DNA from: Forficula auricularia
Lineage: Eukaryota; Arthropoda; Insecta; Dermaptera; Forficulidae
DNA length: 64,000 bases
NCBI GenBank assembly: GCA_024734495.1
Contig: JALMQS010000153.1
Span: 15,298,789-15,362,788 of the forward strand
Direction: 5' to 3'
Of this stretch, positions 22,540-31,790 are shown piece after piece. Both the position numbers and the translations under genes were made by a program. Each line of letters opens with the position of its first letter. The stretch's first letter is position 1. Under the pieces are notes generated by a model. That model ran no database searches, had not been told where the DNA came from, and saw only the letters and a program-made list of their open reading frames with translations.

Positions 22540-22720
22540 GATCGATTTTGAACGACGTTACCAAGGGCAGTACAACGACAATATGATGGGAGATTGCATT
22601 TGGGGTTTAATACGAGAAAGTCCATAAAAACATAAGAAAATCACTAAAAATATTTATTTTTGAACTTGATTTTTTATTATTTTACATTTGTATGCTATTG
22701 CTATTATTAATCATTATTCT
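22540..22720 (+). mobile_element. 3' fragment of unrecognised transposon ORF, copy 1
   Basis: One frame reads ..DFERRYQGQYNDNMMGD, then CIWGLIRESP and a stop near 22625. It is followed by a shared 3' segment (CACTAAAAATATT, TTGAACTTGATTTTTTATTA, TTACATTTGTATGCTATT). The same coding end and 3' segment are repeated at 29541-29712 at about 95 percent identity, so this is a dispersed element and not a host exon. I recognise the RRYQGQYN..MGDYIWGLIRES pattern as recurrent in arthropod transposon-derived proteins but cannot name the superfamily. Confidence 0.55.
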
Positions 22721-23233
22721 TGAATTAAAAAGACTCTAAAAATTTTCTGATTGTAATAAAATTATGAAAAATTAAGTCATTTTTGTTAAAATTCGAAAAA
22801 TTGCTCTGATTTCTACAAAAGCAAACTTTGATCAAAAAAACTATTTTTCCCCTTATTAGTAACGTAGAAGAAACCAACATTTGACAGTCAGAAGTCAGAC
22901 TCAAAAATCGTGTCGAATCAGCAGCTGTGCTTAGAAAGTGGCTAATAGAATAATGGATTCCGCGATAGTGATCATACACTTTTAGGCAATTTTCCCTACT
23001 GGGGAATTATATTTCTAGGAATTTAAAATTTGGCATCTAGATAATCCAATTAAACTCCTGAAACTATCATGTCCATCCGACAACTTACACTTACTCTTCC
23101 CTTTTTTGAAATCATTCTACTAATTCAAATCCTATTTCAAATTAGTCTACTCGAAACCCAAAACGAATTTAAAAGGTTACATCCAGTGAATCAATTAGAA
23201 ACAAAGCTTTTATGTTTTTCTTTTGGCCAATAC

Positions 23234-23388
23234 CGAGGGGTGAACCGCGACCTAAAATATTGCACACCTACTTCAACTTCCACTTTCATTTCCAAGTAGA
23301 TGACAATAGATTATCTAATGAATTCCAAAGTAAATCCAAATAATTCCAAAGACGGTGTACACCTATTTCCAATCGCGGTTAACCCTCG
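23234..23388. mobile_element. hAT-type MITE 'CGAGGGGT', copy 2 of 3
   Basis: It begins CGAGGGGTGAACCGCGACCT and ends with the inverse ..CGCGGTTAACCCTCG. The flanks GCCAATAC (23226-23233) and GCCATTAC (23389-23396) match at 7 of 8 bases. Confidence 0.85.
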
Positions 23389-23464
23389 GCCATTACCCAA
23401 TAAAAATTGAATCGCTTTACGACCTATCCTTGATGAGATATAAGCGTTTTACAAGTTTATCTTA

Positions 23465-23800
23465 AATTGAATGTAATGGAAGGCAGCCCAAGATTAAGAA
23501 AAGGAGGAAAAAAAATGTTTTTCTATGCCTTTGTTAAAAATGAAGAAAGTTTTTGAACACTACTGTGGAGAGAAGAAGGAAACATTTTATTTGTTTCATT
23601 CATTGACCCTTTGAAACCCTGAAGAAGGAGGAAAAACGTCGGTTTAAAAGGAAAGGAGGAAGGATTCCAATAAATTACACCTTATTTTATATGTGTTAAT
23701 TTTTTCTTTGCTCACTACCTCTGGGCTGCCTTCCATTACATTCAATTAAATTTTCTACCAGTCCGTCTTTCTCCAGAGATAATTTCGTTGCAAAAAAAAA
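23465..23800. mobile_element. Foldback 'AATTGAATGTAATGG' element, short copy
   Basis: The inverted ends AATTGAATGTAATGGAAGGC and GCCTTCCATTACATTCAATT lie at 23466 and 23728-23747. The sequence just beyond (CTACCAGTCCG..TCTCCAGAGA) is the inverse of the sequence just before the longer copy at 29264, so the true element extends to about 23800. The 65-aa minus-strand frame here is a by-product of the repeat. Confidence 0.7.
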
Positions 23801-23818
23801 ATGATCGTAAATATTTAT

Positions 23819-24236
23819 CAGTGAAAGCAAAGATTTAAGTATCTTTTTGAGTGTCTTTTTTTGAAAAAAGATGGAAATTATTTCAAAAATCAACCCAGGC
23901 CTATAATATTAATAAATGAATTTAACTTTAAAGGACCAATCATAGATCTTAGAGAAAATATTTTTACATTGCATATCAGAGAGGATCGTCCCCTTAGGAA
24001 TCGAACCCAAGCGCTAACTAAGCTTGCCGGGCCGTTAGCCAAAGCGCTTGGGCTCGATTCCTAAGGGAACGATCCTCTCTGATATGCAATGTAAAAATAT
24101 TTTCTCTAAAATCTATGATTGGTCCTTTAAAAGTTAAATTCATTTAATAATATTATAGGTCTGGGTTGATTTTTGAAATAATTTCCATCTTTTTTCAAAA
24201 AGACACTCAAAAGATACTTAAATCTTTGCTTTCACT
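23819..24236. repeat. 418-bp palindrome built from a tRNA-like SINE
   Basis: The left arm 23819-24030 is almost the perfect inverse of the right arm 24036-24236. The centre holds, on the minus strand and again inverted on the plus strand, GCCCGGCAAGCTTAGTTAGC with GGGTTCGATTCC close by. GGTTCGATTCC fits an RNA polymerase III B box, and GGCTAACGGCC could be a worn A box. A third copy follows at 24335-24520. Not a functional tRNA: the expected cloverleaf spacing is absent. Confidence 0.75.
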
Positions 24237-24334
24237 GTAAAATTAATGGGTCCCTCACTGAAAACTTTTTTCAGTTTAGCTTGAATTTTAACTATTCCCT
24301 TTGAGTTGAAGGGAGTGAAAAATCTTTAGCTATA

Positions 24335-24520
24335 ATACTTATATTATGTTGCATGTCAGAGAGAGATTTGTCTTAAGGGTTTGGCTAGCGGCCCGGCAAG
24401 CTTAGTTAGCGCTTGGTTCGATTCCTAAGGGGACCATCCTCTCTGATATGCAATGTAAAAATATTTTCTCTAAAATCTATGATTGGTCCTTTAAAGTTAA
24501 ATTCATTTATTAAATATTTA
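24335..24520 (+). repeat. Single copy of the tRNA-like SINE
   Basis: It contains TTTGGCTAGCGGCCCGGCAA, GTTAGCGCTTGGTTCGATTC and CATCCTCTCTGATATGCAAT, then the same tail as the right arm of the neighbouring palindrome (TATTTTCTCTAAAATCTATG, ATTGGTCCTTTAAAG). The A-box-like to B-box-like distance is about 33 nt, shorter than in a tRNA. Confidence 0.55.
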
Positions 24521-24790
24521 TATTTTTTAATTTTATTCAAGTTAATTTCATCTCCAAGACAATCTGTATCATTTGTCTATTTTCACAAATTTTTTTGTTT
24601 ATAGTTGCTTTATATCTACAACTTTAATTTATAAATAAAAATAAAAAAATAAGTAAATGTTTATATTGTTTTAATTTTATTCAAAATAATTTATTCAACC
24701 ACTTTTTCAAATTTCCATTGATAAAGAACGAATTTCTCCAGTAACGGTTGGATTTCAAATAAATCTATTCAGATTGTTTTTTTATAAAAT
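24505..24790 (+). repeat. Diverged duplicate of intron segment 20106-20290
   Basis: It shares TCATCTCCAAGACAATCTGT (versus TCATCTCCAAGACTATCTAT at 20145), TGTCTATTTTCA, CATTGATAAAG with GAAGAATTTCT/GAACGAATTTCT, and ATTCAGATTGTTTT versus ATTGAGATTGTTTT, in the same order and orientation. The exon that follows the original (20375) is not duplicated here. Confidence 0.6.
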
Positions 24791-24798
24791 ATTTGTAT

Positions 24799-25117
24799 AA
24801 AATTAACAAATTAATAGGTGTTTTGGACAATTTTATATTTTATTAATTTTTGCACAACGTTTCGTCCGTTTCGGACTTTATCAAGTGCTGAAAAACAAAA
24901 GTACAAGAACAATAGATTGGGAAAATTAAATTAATGCATATTTCAAAATACAACTATACATGATATATATTTTGAAATATGCATTAATTTAATTTTCCCA
25001 ATCTATTGTTCTTGTACTGTTTTTCAGCACTTTAAAGTCCGAAACGAACGAAACGATTGTGCAAAAATTATTAAAATATAAAATTGTCCAAAACACCTAT
25101 TAATTTGTTAATTTTAT
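24799..25117. mobile_element. Foldback with hammerhead-like motif in both arms
   Basis: The arms AAATTAACAAATTAATAGGT..GTTTTGGACAATTTT and the inverse ..CCAAAACACCTATTAATTTG are nearly perfect over about 150 bp. Each arm carries AACGTTTCGTCCG / TTTCGGACTTTATCAAG (one arm) or its slightly altered inverse, resembling a decayed hammerhead ribozyme (see findings). No ORF. Confidence 0.8.
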
Positions 25118-25491
25118 TTAAATAAAGAATGGAAATTAACCAACTGAATAAAATATTTGTATTTCTTTAGTTAACGTTATGGTTTGTGAATTATAAATAA
25201 AAAAGGCAGGAATTCGTAGGCTTTAAAGGTCGAACACTTACCATTTTTTTTTATTTGAAGCTAAATTTATATTAACTCCTCCCTGGTTTATTACCTTTAT
25301 CCCTTTTAAAAATATATAATTGGTTTTCGTAAATACTCTTCTCTTTCTTGGTGGAGACTATCGCAAGAAAGAAAGAAATTAATCGAAGCTTAAAACCAAC
25401 AACCACTCATATCAGAATACTAAGAAAATGGAGTAGAAACACAGATAATCTTTAAAGAATTTGGTGTCGGTTTTAGGTGAAACATTTTAAT
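25118..25491. other. Intron, no confident feature
   Basis: AT-rich DNA. A pyrimidine-rich AG at 25166-25169 looks like an acceptor, but the frame matching the upstream exon meets a stop within 30 nt, so no exon is called. Confidence 0.3.
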
Positions 25492-25678
25492 AGATAATAA
25501 GTAAAAATATATTTTTCTAAGTGGGTTTCACAAATAAAACAAATATATGTTTTGAGTTTTTATCTCGATATATATTTCGGGTTATGAGCCCATCATATAT
25601 ATATATCGAGATAAAAACTAAAAACATATATTTGTTTTATTTGTGAAACCCAAAATATATTTTTACTTATTATCTAGA
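25492..25678. repeat. 187-bp perfect-type palindrome
   Basis: The arms AGATAATAAGTAAAAATATA..CGAGATAAAAAC mirror each other closely about a centre near 25585, except for a few bases at ..TTTTCTAAGTGGG. The flanking sequence GGTGTCGGTTTTAGGTGAAA before it recurs near other foldbacks (31202, 37690, 42200, 45850). Probably a foldback transposon. Confidence 0.75.
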
Positions 25679-25917
25679 AACACAGAGTTAACAGAGGGAG
25701 TGGGTCAAAGTTTCTTAGCGTGGGGAGTGAAGCAATGTGACTGAAGGAGGGGGGGGGGGATACAGCCTGCCGCCATATTGGATGACTGCCAAATTTTATA
25801 TAGTTTATATATTTTTATATAAACTATTTTTTATATATTTTATCTGTGTTGAGGTGCTAATAACTCTCTTGCCGTTGATGCACCCTAAAACACCAATATA
25901 AATAAATAAATAATTAA

Positions 25918-27706
25918 CCCTTAGCACTCCGTTGTCGCCGCTGCGGTGATGATATGATAAGCTACTACTCCGTTGTCGCCGGAGCGGCGACAATTAAAAG
26001 AAACAATGTTTTTATTTTAAATATAAATATATATTTAATTCAAATATTCTTTAGATCTTCATCAAGTTCTATACTCTTAGTTTTTATAAATAATTGCGTT
26101 AAAACTATTATCATTTTTTGAACATTTACCCTCGAAATGGAATTTAATTATTTTAATGCCATTGATGAATTCTCCGAAAGTGAGGATGAATTCGAATTTA
26201 ACTTATAAAGCGACAATTTGGCTGAAATTAATAATATAAATGAAGATGTAAATAGTGATAGTGATAGCAGCGATATAATAGTTAGTTGCCTTTTTTCTGA
26301 TGTATTTACAAGAGCTCGATTCAATCAAATATTTTGGATGCTCCATTTAAAAACACCTGACTCGGGAAGCAAAAATCTTAAAACTCGTATACAACGAGCC
26401 AGCATTTTTTAGACTATTTAGATTCAAAATTTTCTGAACATTTTATTCCTGGTAAAAATATTTGTGTAGACGAATCCATTGTAAAATTTTAAGGGAAAAT
26501 TTATTTCATTACTTACAACCCTATTAAGCGAACAAAATGGGGTATAAGAATCTATGCAATGGCGGATTCTGAAACAAGATATATCTATTCTATCTTACCT
26601 TATTATGGAAGTATTACATCTGAAAATCTTATTCGTTCAGATTTACCAGTCAGCACTAGAATTCCTCTGCATTTATATCAAAAGCTGCTAGATAAAATCC
26701 CAGAGGCACAGGGTTACCATATGTTTACTGATAGATATTATACCAGTATACCTTTAGCAGAAGAATTAATGAAATTGAAATGCCACTTGACTGGTACTAT
26801 AAAAGCTAACAGGAAAGGTATCCCGACCTTTATGAAAAAACCTAAGTTTTCGGATAAAAAAACTATTGTTTGTAAAAAAGGAAAAATCATGTTCTTAGCC
26901 TGGAAAGACAAAAGGATTGTATCACTTTTGAGTACTTGGAATGATGCTGGAATGATAGATTCAAAAAGAATTCTTCGAGGGGGTACGGAAGTAAATATTA
27001 GAAAGCCTAATGTAGTTGTAAGTTACACAAATTCTATGGGTGGTGTAGATCGAGCTGATCATTATGCATCTACCTATTGTTTTTTGAGAAAGTCTCTTAA
27101 ATGGTGGAGAAAAATGTTTTTTTGGGGCCTGGAAGTGTCTGTAATTAATTCATATATCTTATATAAAATTGAAAAAACAAAACAAAACGAAAAACCATTG
27201 ACACATTTGAAATATGTTAAACTGTTAGTCGATTAATTGATTAAAAATTTTCGACAAGAAAAATCTAGAGCCTCTACGTCATCATCTGAGATCAGGTTAA
27301 ACGGAAAAATTCATGAAATGCGCAAAGGTAAAAAAAGAGTTGCATTGTTTGTTCCAATGGACAGAAGAAAGGTGAAAGACGAGAAACGAGTGAATATTGT
27401 TATACTTGCCCTGATAAGCCAAGAATGCATCTTGGCGATTGTTTTTCAAGATACCATAAAATGAAGAAATTTACAAAGTGATTTTTATAAAATATATTGT
27501 ATTTTTATATTTTCATAGTAATATTGTATTAATAAATCATATTTTTAAAGTGTATTCACGTTTTTTTTAATGACAAAGCAATTTTCAATATTCTACAGCG
27601 GCGCGCTCGCGCCATTGAAAATAGCCTGGAGTAGCTGATAGCCCATACGAAAAATGAGTCGGATTTGCTGATAGGTCATATTAAAAATTGTTCTGAGTGC
27701 AAAGGG
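25918..27706 (+). mobile_element. piggyBac-type transposon, degraded
   Basis: It is flanked by TTAA on both sides (25914-25917 and 27707-27710), the piggyBac target. The ends are inverted: CCCTTAGCACTCCGTTG at the left and TTCTGAGTGCAAAGGG at the right. CGCCGCTGCGGTGA and GTCGCCGGAGCGGCGAC form subterminal repeats. It holds a broken transposase gene (26138-27470). Its right end lies only 33 bp before the start of the host RGS exon at 27740. Confidence 0.9.
26138..27470 (+). pseudogene. piggyBac-like transposase, internally deleted and frameshifted
   Basis: It starts MEFNYFNAIDEFSESEDEF, an acidic N-terminus usual for the family, with a stop at 26206. It jumps to FTRARFNQIFWMLH, suggesting an internal deletion of N-terminal sequence. 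Two frame changes follow around 26410-26490. The long frame 26559-27233 has the DDE core: CVDESIV just upstream (first Asp), FTDRYYTS (second Asp) and SMGGVDRADHY (third Asp). After a stop at 27234 the C-terminal cysteine-rich tail survives only in changed frames (YTCPDKPRMHLGDCF). Catalytic residues are visible but the gene cannot make an intact protein. Confidence 0.9.
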
Positions 27707-27739
27707 TTAAAAAAAATGATTTCTTTTGATAATTTTCAG

Positions 27740-28084
27740 ATTTTTTGGCTTTGGTGTGCCGACAAAGAAGAAGTCAACGACAACCGCCCCGAACCCGCTG
27801 TCTCTCCAAGGACAGAGCACTGGTGGCCTCGGGAGTTTGCCGCAGGCTTCTTCATTAGGCGCAGGTTCCGGTAGTAGTTGCGCTCCACCTTCGGTTAGCA
27901 CTACTTCAGGTGCAGCTGCAGTAGTAGCAGCCGCTACAGGAACCACAGGGACCGCTGCAGCTGTTCTTGGCAGAAGACGAGGAAGTGACAGAAGCCTAAG
28001 CGGCTCCGTCCATGAATTGGGTGTTGTTGGGGGTCGGGTCTCTCATTCGCACAGTCAATCCAACCTCAGTGATATCCCGTACAG
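27740..28084 (+). CDS. R7-type RGS protein, C-terminal low-complexity exon
   Basis: A 345-nt exon between acceptor TTGATAATTTTCAG and donor GTCAGT. Its frame (phase 2 in, phase 2 out) gives FFGFGVPTKKKSTTT, a Ser/Gly/Ala-rich stretch, LGRRRGSDRSLSGSVHELG and HSQSNLSDIPYR. The frame joins perfectly to 33552. Sequence composition jumps from AT-rich to GC-rich exactly at the acceptor, as expected for an exon. RRRGS fits a basophilic (PKA-like) phosphorylation site. It is assigned to the R7-RGS gene because no promoter or other gene start lies between and the reading direction agrees. The phase does not fit 20597 directly. Confidence 0.8.
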
Positions 28085-28343
28085 GTCAGTTAACTTATAT
28101 ACAAGTTTTAATTACATAAACAGTTGAGATTTCTAACTAAAATCACAAGATGTCAACTACTACATCCGATATGTATGGGATGATTTTGTTTAAATATCAG
28201 AAGGGTAGTTTAAACACCCTCGGGAATGAACCCGAGTGCCAAAAAGCAATCCGGGTCAATAAAGCCTGTCTTTAGAGGAGAACCACATTGACATAGCTGT
28301 ACCATATGTATGTATATGAACCAACTTGATATTATGTATTTTA
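28085..28343. other. Intron start, nothing recognised
   Basis: No feature beyond the splice donor at 28085. A short inverted pair CACCCTCGGGAATG / AACCCGAGTG lies at about 28216-28242. Confidence 0.3.
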
Positions 28344-28765
28344 GGGTGGGTCGAAAAAACTGAAATTATTTTTTCGAAAACGCTTTTATGCGGAGCGCAG
28401 TGTTTTTTGCTTGTTTTATGGTTTAAATATCCTAAATAAATTAAATTCTGAACAATAATATGCTTTACTTACGTAAAAAAGTATGTAAAAATGTATATTA
28501 TTGTTCACAATTTAATTTATTTAGATTATTTAAATCATAAAACAAGCATAAAACACTAGTGTGTTTATTTTAAAAATTTTAACTAATTAAATTTTTTTTA
28601 ATATTGTGATTTTTGCAAGTTTTTATAAATTTCATGTTCGATGTACGAGCGGAAGAAGTTAACCGATTTTAATTTTTTATTCCGTTTTTCTTCTTATTAC
28701 AATAGGGAGGCAACTTTTCCGCATTAAAGCGATTTCGAAAAAAAATCAGTTTTTTTGACCCACCC
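28344..28765. mobile_element. Mariner-type MITE, 422 bp
   Basis: The terminal inverted repeats GGGTGGGTCGAAAAAACTGA and ..CAGTTTTTTTGACCCACCC are flanked by TA on both sides. Internal inverted blocks around GAACAATAATAT and ATATTATTGTTC make a second foldback. No transposase. Confidence 0.85.
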
Positions 28766-29263
28766 TAATGTATATATACATATTATACATATATGTCAAG
28801 TTTGTTCATCATGATTTTTGTAATTCGGATACATTTCTGAGGGTGAACATCCCCTATTTTCTCTCAAATGCCTGTTGGAGTCGGAAATGAATGGAGTAAT
28901 TTTCCAAAGTTTATTATTACTGAACGAAATAGAAGTAAAATGAATAAAAATTTTAGAATAAAAACTCCTATGACTACATAGACATATGTTATATGGTCGT
29001 CATGCGATCTGTAAAGCTATCATTTTTCTAAGAGCACTAAATAACAATTAAAAATTCCACTTTGACATATTTGATAAAATCTATAGATTTTCGACTTTAA
29101 AAATGTGAAAAATCATCTTCACATGGGAAATCTTGGGGGAGAAAAAATAATTTGATGGAAGTTGAGAATTATATCGAGAGGGAGTGGAATTCAAAAAATT
29201 AAAATTATTAAATTTTTATGCAACCAAATTTTCTCTGGAGAGATACGGACTGGTAGAACTTTT
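28766..29263. other. Intron, nothing recognised
   Basis: AT-rich. The last 50 bases belong to the extended foldback element that follows (inverse of 23750-23800). Confidence 0.3.
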
Positions 29264-29540
29264 AATTGAATGTAATGGAAGGCAGCCCAGGGGTAGTGAG
29301 GAAGGAAAAAAGTAACACATATCCAAATAAGGTGTAATTTATTGGAATCATTCCTCATTTCCTTTCAAACCGACGACGAGGAGGATTCTTCTACTAGATT
29401 GGTCGATTTATCGCGGATTGGAAGACTTTCACCATGCATATGATTCTAAACATTTAAAACATCGGCGATACCAATAAAATATTTAAATAAATATCATATA
29501 TAAATACATAACTCAGAGGAGCAAGGAAAGCGTTTTCACC

Positions 29541-29712
29541 AAGATGTGATGGACTTTAAACGACGTTACCAAGGGCAGTACAACGACATATTGATGGGAG
29601 ATTACATTTGGGGTTTAATACGAGAAAGTCCATAGAAACATAAGAAAATCACTAAAAATATTCATTTTTGAACTTGATTTTTTATTATTTTACATTTGTA
29701 TGCTATTACTAG
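29541..29712 (+). mobile_element. 3' fragment of unrecognised transposon ORF, copy 2
   Basis: The frame reads EEQGKRFHQDVMDF, KRRYQGQYND, ILMGDYIWGLIRESP and stop. It is about 95 percent identical to 22545-22715, including the non-coding tail. It has one more recognisable N-terminal block (EEQGKRFHQD) than copy 1. Confidence 0.6.
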
Positions 29713-29962
29713 AGACCGGATTCTTATGCAATGGCATATTTTGTTTGCCGCCAGATACCTAGACCCAGGGGATCAATTATCTATTCGAATCATGCATCTA
29801 GGATACTGTGGGTTAAATTTTATACTGCATATTTTTGCAGATTTGAATTATATTGCATAAAATTGCATATTTGAAGGATTTTTTGTCAAATATTGCCTAT
29901 TTCGCGCCAAATACAGATTTTTTAAAAGTAAATTTTCGGAGAAAGAATGAAACAAAATGAAG

Positions 29963-30000
<38 letters not shown>

Positions 30001-30022
30001 TCTTTAAATTTTCCCTCATTAC

Positions 30023-30095
30023 ATCTGAGGATGTGGAGCGCTCATTTTCATCGTATAAATCAATTTTAAGTGACCGTAGACATAAAAACCTGGGG
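30023..30095 (+). pseudogene. hAT transposase C-terminal fragment
   Basis: The frame reads TSEDVERSFSSYKS followed by ILSDRRHKNL. SxxxERxFS..K.i....R.xL is the core of the hAT dimerisation region near the transposase C-terminus. Only about 25 residues remain. Confidence 0.65.
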
Positions 30096-30233
30096 GAAGA
30101 AGGAGGGAAGAATCCTCTGAAACGTCGGTTTGAAAGGAAAGGAGAAAGGATTCCAATAAATTATACCTTATTTGATATGTGTTAATTTTTTCTTTCCTCA
30201 CTACCCCTGGGCTGCCTTCCATTACATTCAATT

Positions 30234-31021
30234 AAATTTTTATTTCAAAAGAAAAAGAAAACAAGAAAGCTGTCATTTGTCAGGGCAGGATGTCCTTATT
30301 TAAAAGAGAGGCTGAATACTGGGGATTAAATTGGAGAGGAAGTGTTGGAGTTTTGATAATTAAAATTGATTTCTTAATGGAAGAGAAGGTAAAAAAAAAT
30401 TAAAATGATTAAACTTTCGAAAAAAGATTAAATATACTAGGAAGAAGGATCTAGTTTAAAAAATGAGTAAATAATTCTGATTAAAGAGTGGAATATAATT
30501 TTATTATAGTTGGCAATTTAACTCTCTTTTCAGAGGCGATCTTCCAATGCAAGTTTTGACTTCGACCATCTTATGGTGTAGCTTGTAAGTCACCCCGACG
30601 ACATATGCCTGACCAAATATTCCACTCTTTCTTTCATTTCTATGTCGTCTTTGATTCTAAAAAAATAATAATCATAATAATAATAAAACAATATTTTAAT
30701 TATTCTATTATTCCCCTCTGTTATGTTGAATTGTCGTAGGCAAATAGTTGTTATTTCAGGCAAACAATTTTGCTATGCCAAATAGCTTTAGCTAATATTC
30801 AATTTATATTTGCCTAGGCAAACACTTTTTGCCAAAATACTTTTTGGCTAATAGTTTTCTAATCTAAAAATTAAAAATACTTGCTAACAATGGGTTTTAT
30901 AAAATTCTAATTTCAGAGAAATAAGGCTAAAACACTAAAATCATGTTTTCATCACGATTTTTCTGAAACTACTGAAACTGATAACTTAGAATTTGATATT
31001 GAGATTACTTTTATGACGGAG
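30234..31021. other. Intron, no gene
   Basis: AT-rich. A cluster of GGCAAA/TTTGCC words at 30736-30850 hints at an old repeat with the similar words at 32340-32410. Confidence 0.3.
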
Positions 31022-31125
31022 ATCATCATCATCATTGAGTATACAGTCCTAAGACTGGTTTGATGCAACAATCCGTCTCCACTCGACTCTGTCCCCCGCC
31101 AGCTGTTTAACCTCTCTGACGGAGA
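31022..31125. repeat. Dispersed (ATC)n-linked repeat
   Basis: An (ATC)n tract is followed by AGACTGGTTTGATGCAACAA, TCCACTCGACTCTGTCC and CAGCTGTTTAACCTCTCTGA. The words GACTGGTTTGATGCA after an ATC tract are a very common arthropod repeat signature. It is about 100 bp long and has no coding capacity. Confidence 0.5.
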
Positions 31126-31201
31126 TACTCAATAAATTCAATTTTTAAAGAAGTAAAACAATGGAAAAAATACTTTAAAATAATTTTTGAAGAGTTAGGT
31201 T

Positions 31202-31790
31202 TCGGTTCAAGGTGAAACATTTTAATAGTAAGAAAAGTAAGTGAAATTTCAAGGTAGGTTTCACAAAAAATACAACAATATATGTTTTGAGTTATTATCA
31301 TCAGGAGTTAACATAGAAAACAGTTTTCTATGTTAGGGGCCATCTATAAATTACGTCACACGAATTTCATGATTTTTTGAACCCCCCCGTCCTTATCACA
31401 GGTGGTCACATTTGTCTGTCCCCCGCTCCTCCGGTATTCACAAAATTCCCGAAAGTTGGGAAAAATGTATACCAAGCATAGGTACTTTGAATAAATCACT
31501 TTTTATCATTCTTTCGAATTTAACATGTTTTTTTTAGAAAAAAAATCCGCATTCCATACTTGTACACCTGGTACATGTGACGTCACGAAGCTTGTGACTC
31601 CCCCCCCCCTTGTCATACGATGTCCCACTTTGATGACCCCGCTTGTGACGTAATTTTCGGATGGCACCTTAACTCCTGATGATGATGGGCTCAAATTCCG
31701 AAATATATCTATATATCGAGATGAAAACTCAAAATATATATTTGTTTTATTTTTTCTGAAACCTACTTTGAAATTTTACTTAGTACTTTT
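31202..31790. repeat. Foldback split by a Harbinger-type MITE
   Basis: The left arm (GTGAAATTTCAAGGTAGGTT, ATATATGTTTTGAGTT) and the inverted right arm (AACTCAAAATATATATTTGT, AAACCTACTTTGAAATTT) flank the MITE at 31336-31668. It is related to the palindrome at 25492-25678, sharing CATCATCAGGAGTT / TATCGAGAT blocks. Confidence 0.65.
31336..31668. mobile_element. PIF/Harbinger-type MITE with TTA duplication
   Basis: The termini GGGGCCATCTATAAATTACG and ..GTAATTTTCGGATGGCACC are inverted and flanked by TTA (31333-31335 and 31669-31671). Three-base TWA duplications are characteristic of PIF/Harbinger elements. The interior has C-rich and G-rich runs. No transposase. Confidence 0.85.

Larger units (their letters stand above)
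29264..30233. mobile_element. Long foldback 'AATTGAATGTAATGG' copy with nested hAT pieces
   Basis: The outer arms AATTGAATGTAATGGAAGGC (29264) and the inverse (30214-30233) extend about 110 bp each. Between them lie a fragment of the RRYQGQYN element (29541-29712), a segment with repeated TTGCATATT motifs (29800-29900), an (AT)n tract (29966-29995) and a hAT transposase fragment (30023-30095). The order shows at least two insertion events. Confidence 0.7.

Noticed and set aside
23819..24236. tRNA gene suggested by GGTTCGATTCC
   Set aside because: No cloverleaf with normal A-to-B box spacing; the sequence is part of a repeat arranged as a palindrome.
25118..25250. Candidate missing RGS exon after TATTTCTTTAG at 25169
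   Set aside because: In the required phase it meets TAA after nine codons and has no suitable donor before it.
26559..27233. Domesticated piggyBac gene
   Set aside because: Recognisable terminal repeats and TTAA duplications remain, while the transposase has stops, frame changes and a deletion, so it is a decayed transposon.
27665..27946. Other frames at the tail exon (plus frame ending FFIRRRFR and the minus-strand frame)
   Set aside because: The plus frame stops early and does not continue to 33552; the frame with FFGFGVPTKKK reaches the donor in a phase that fits the next exon.
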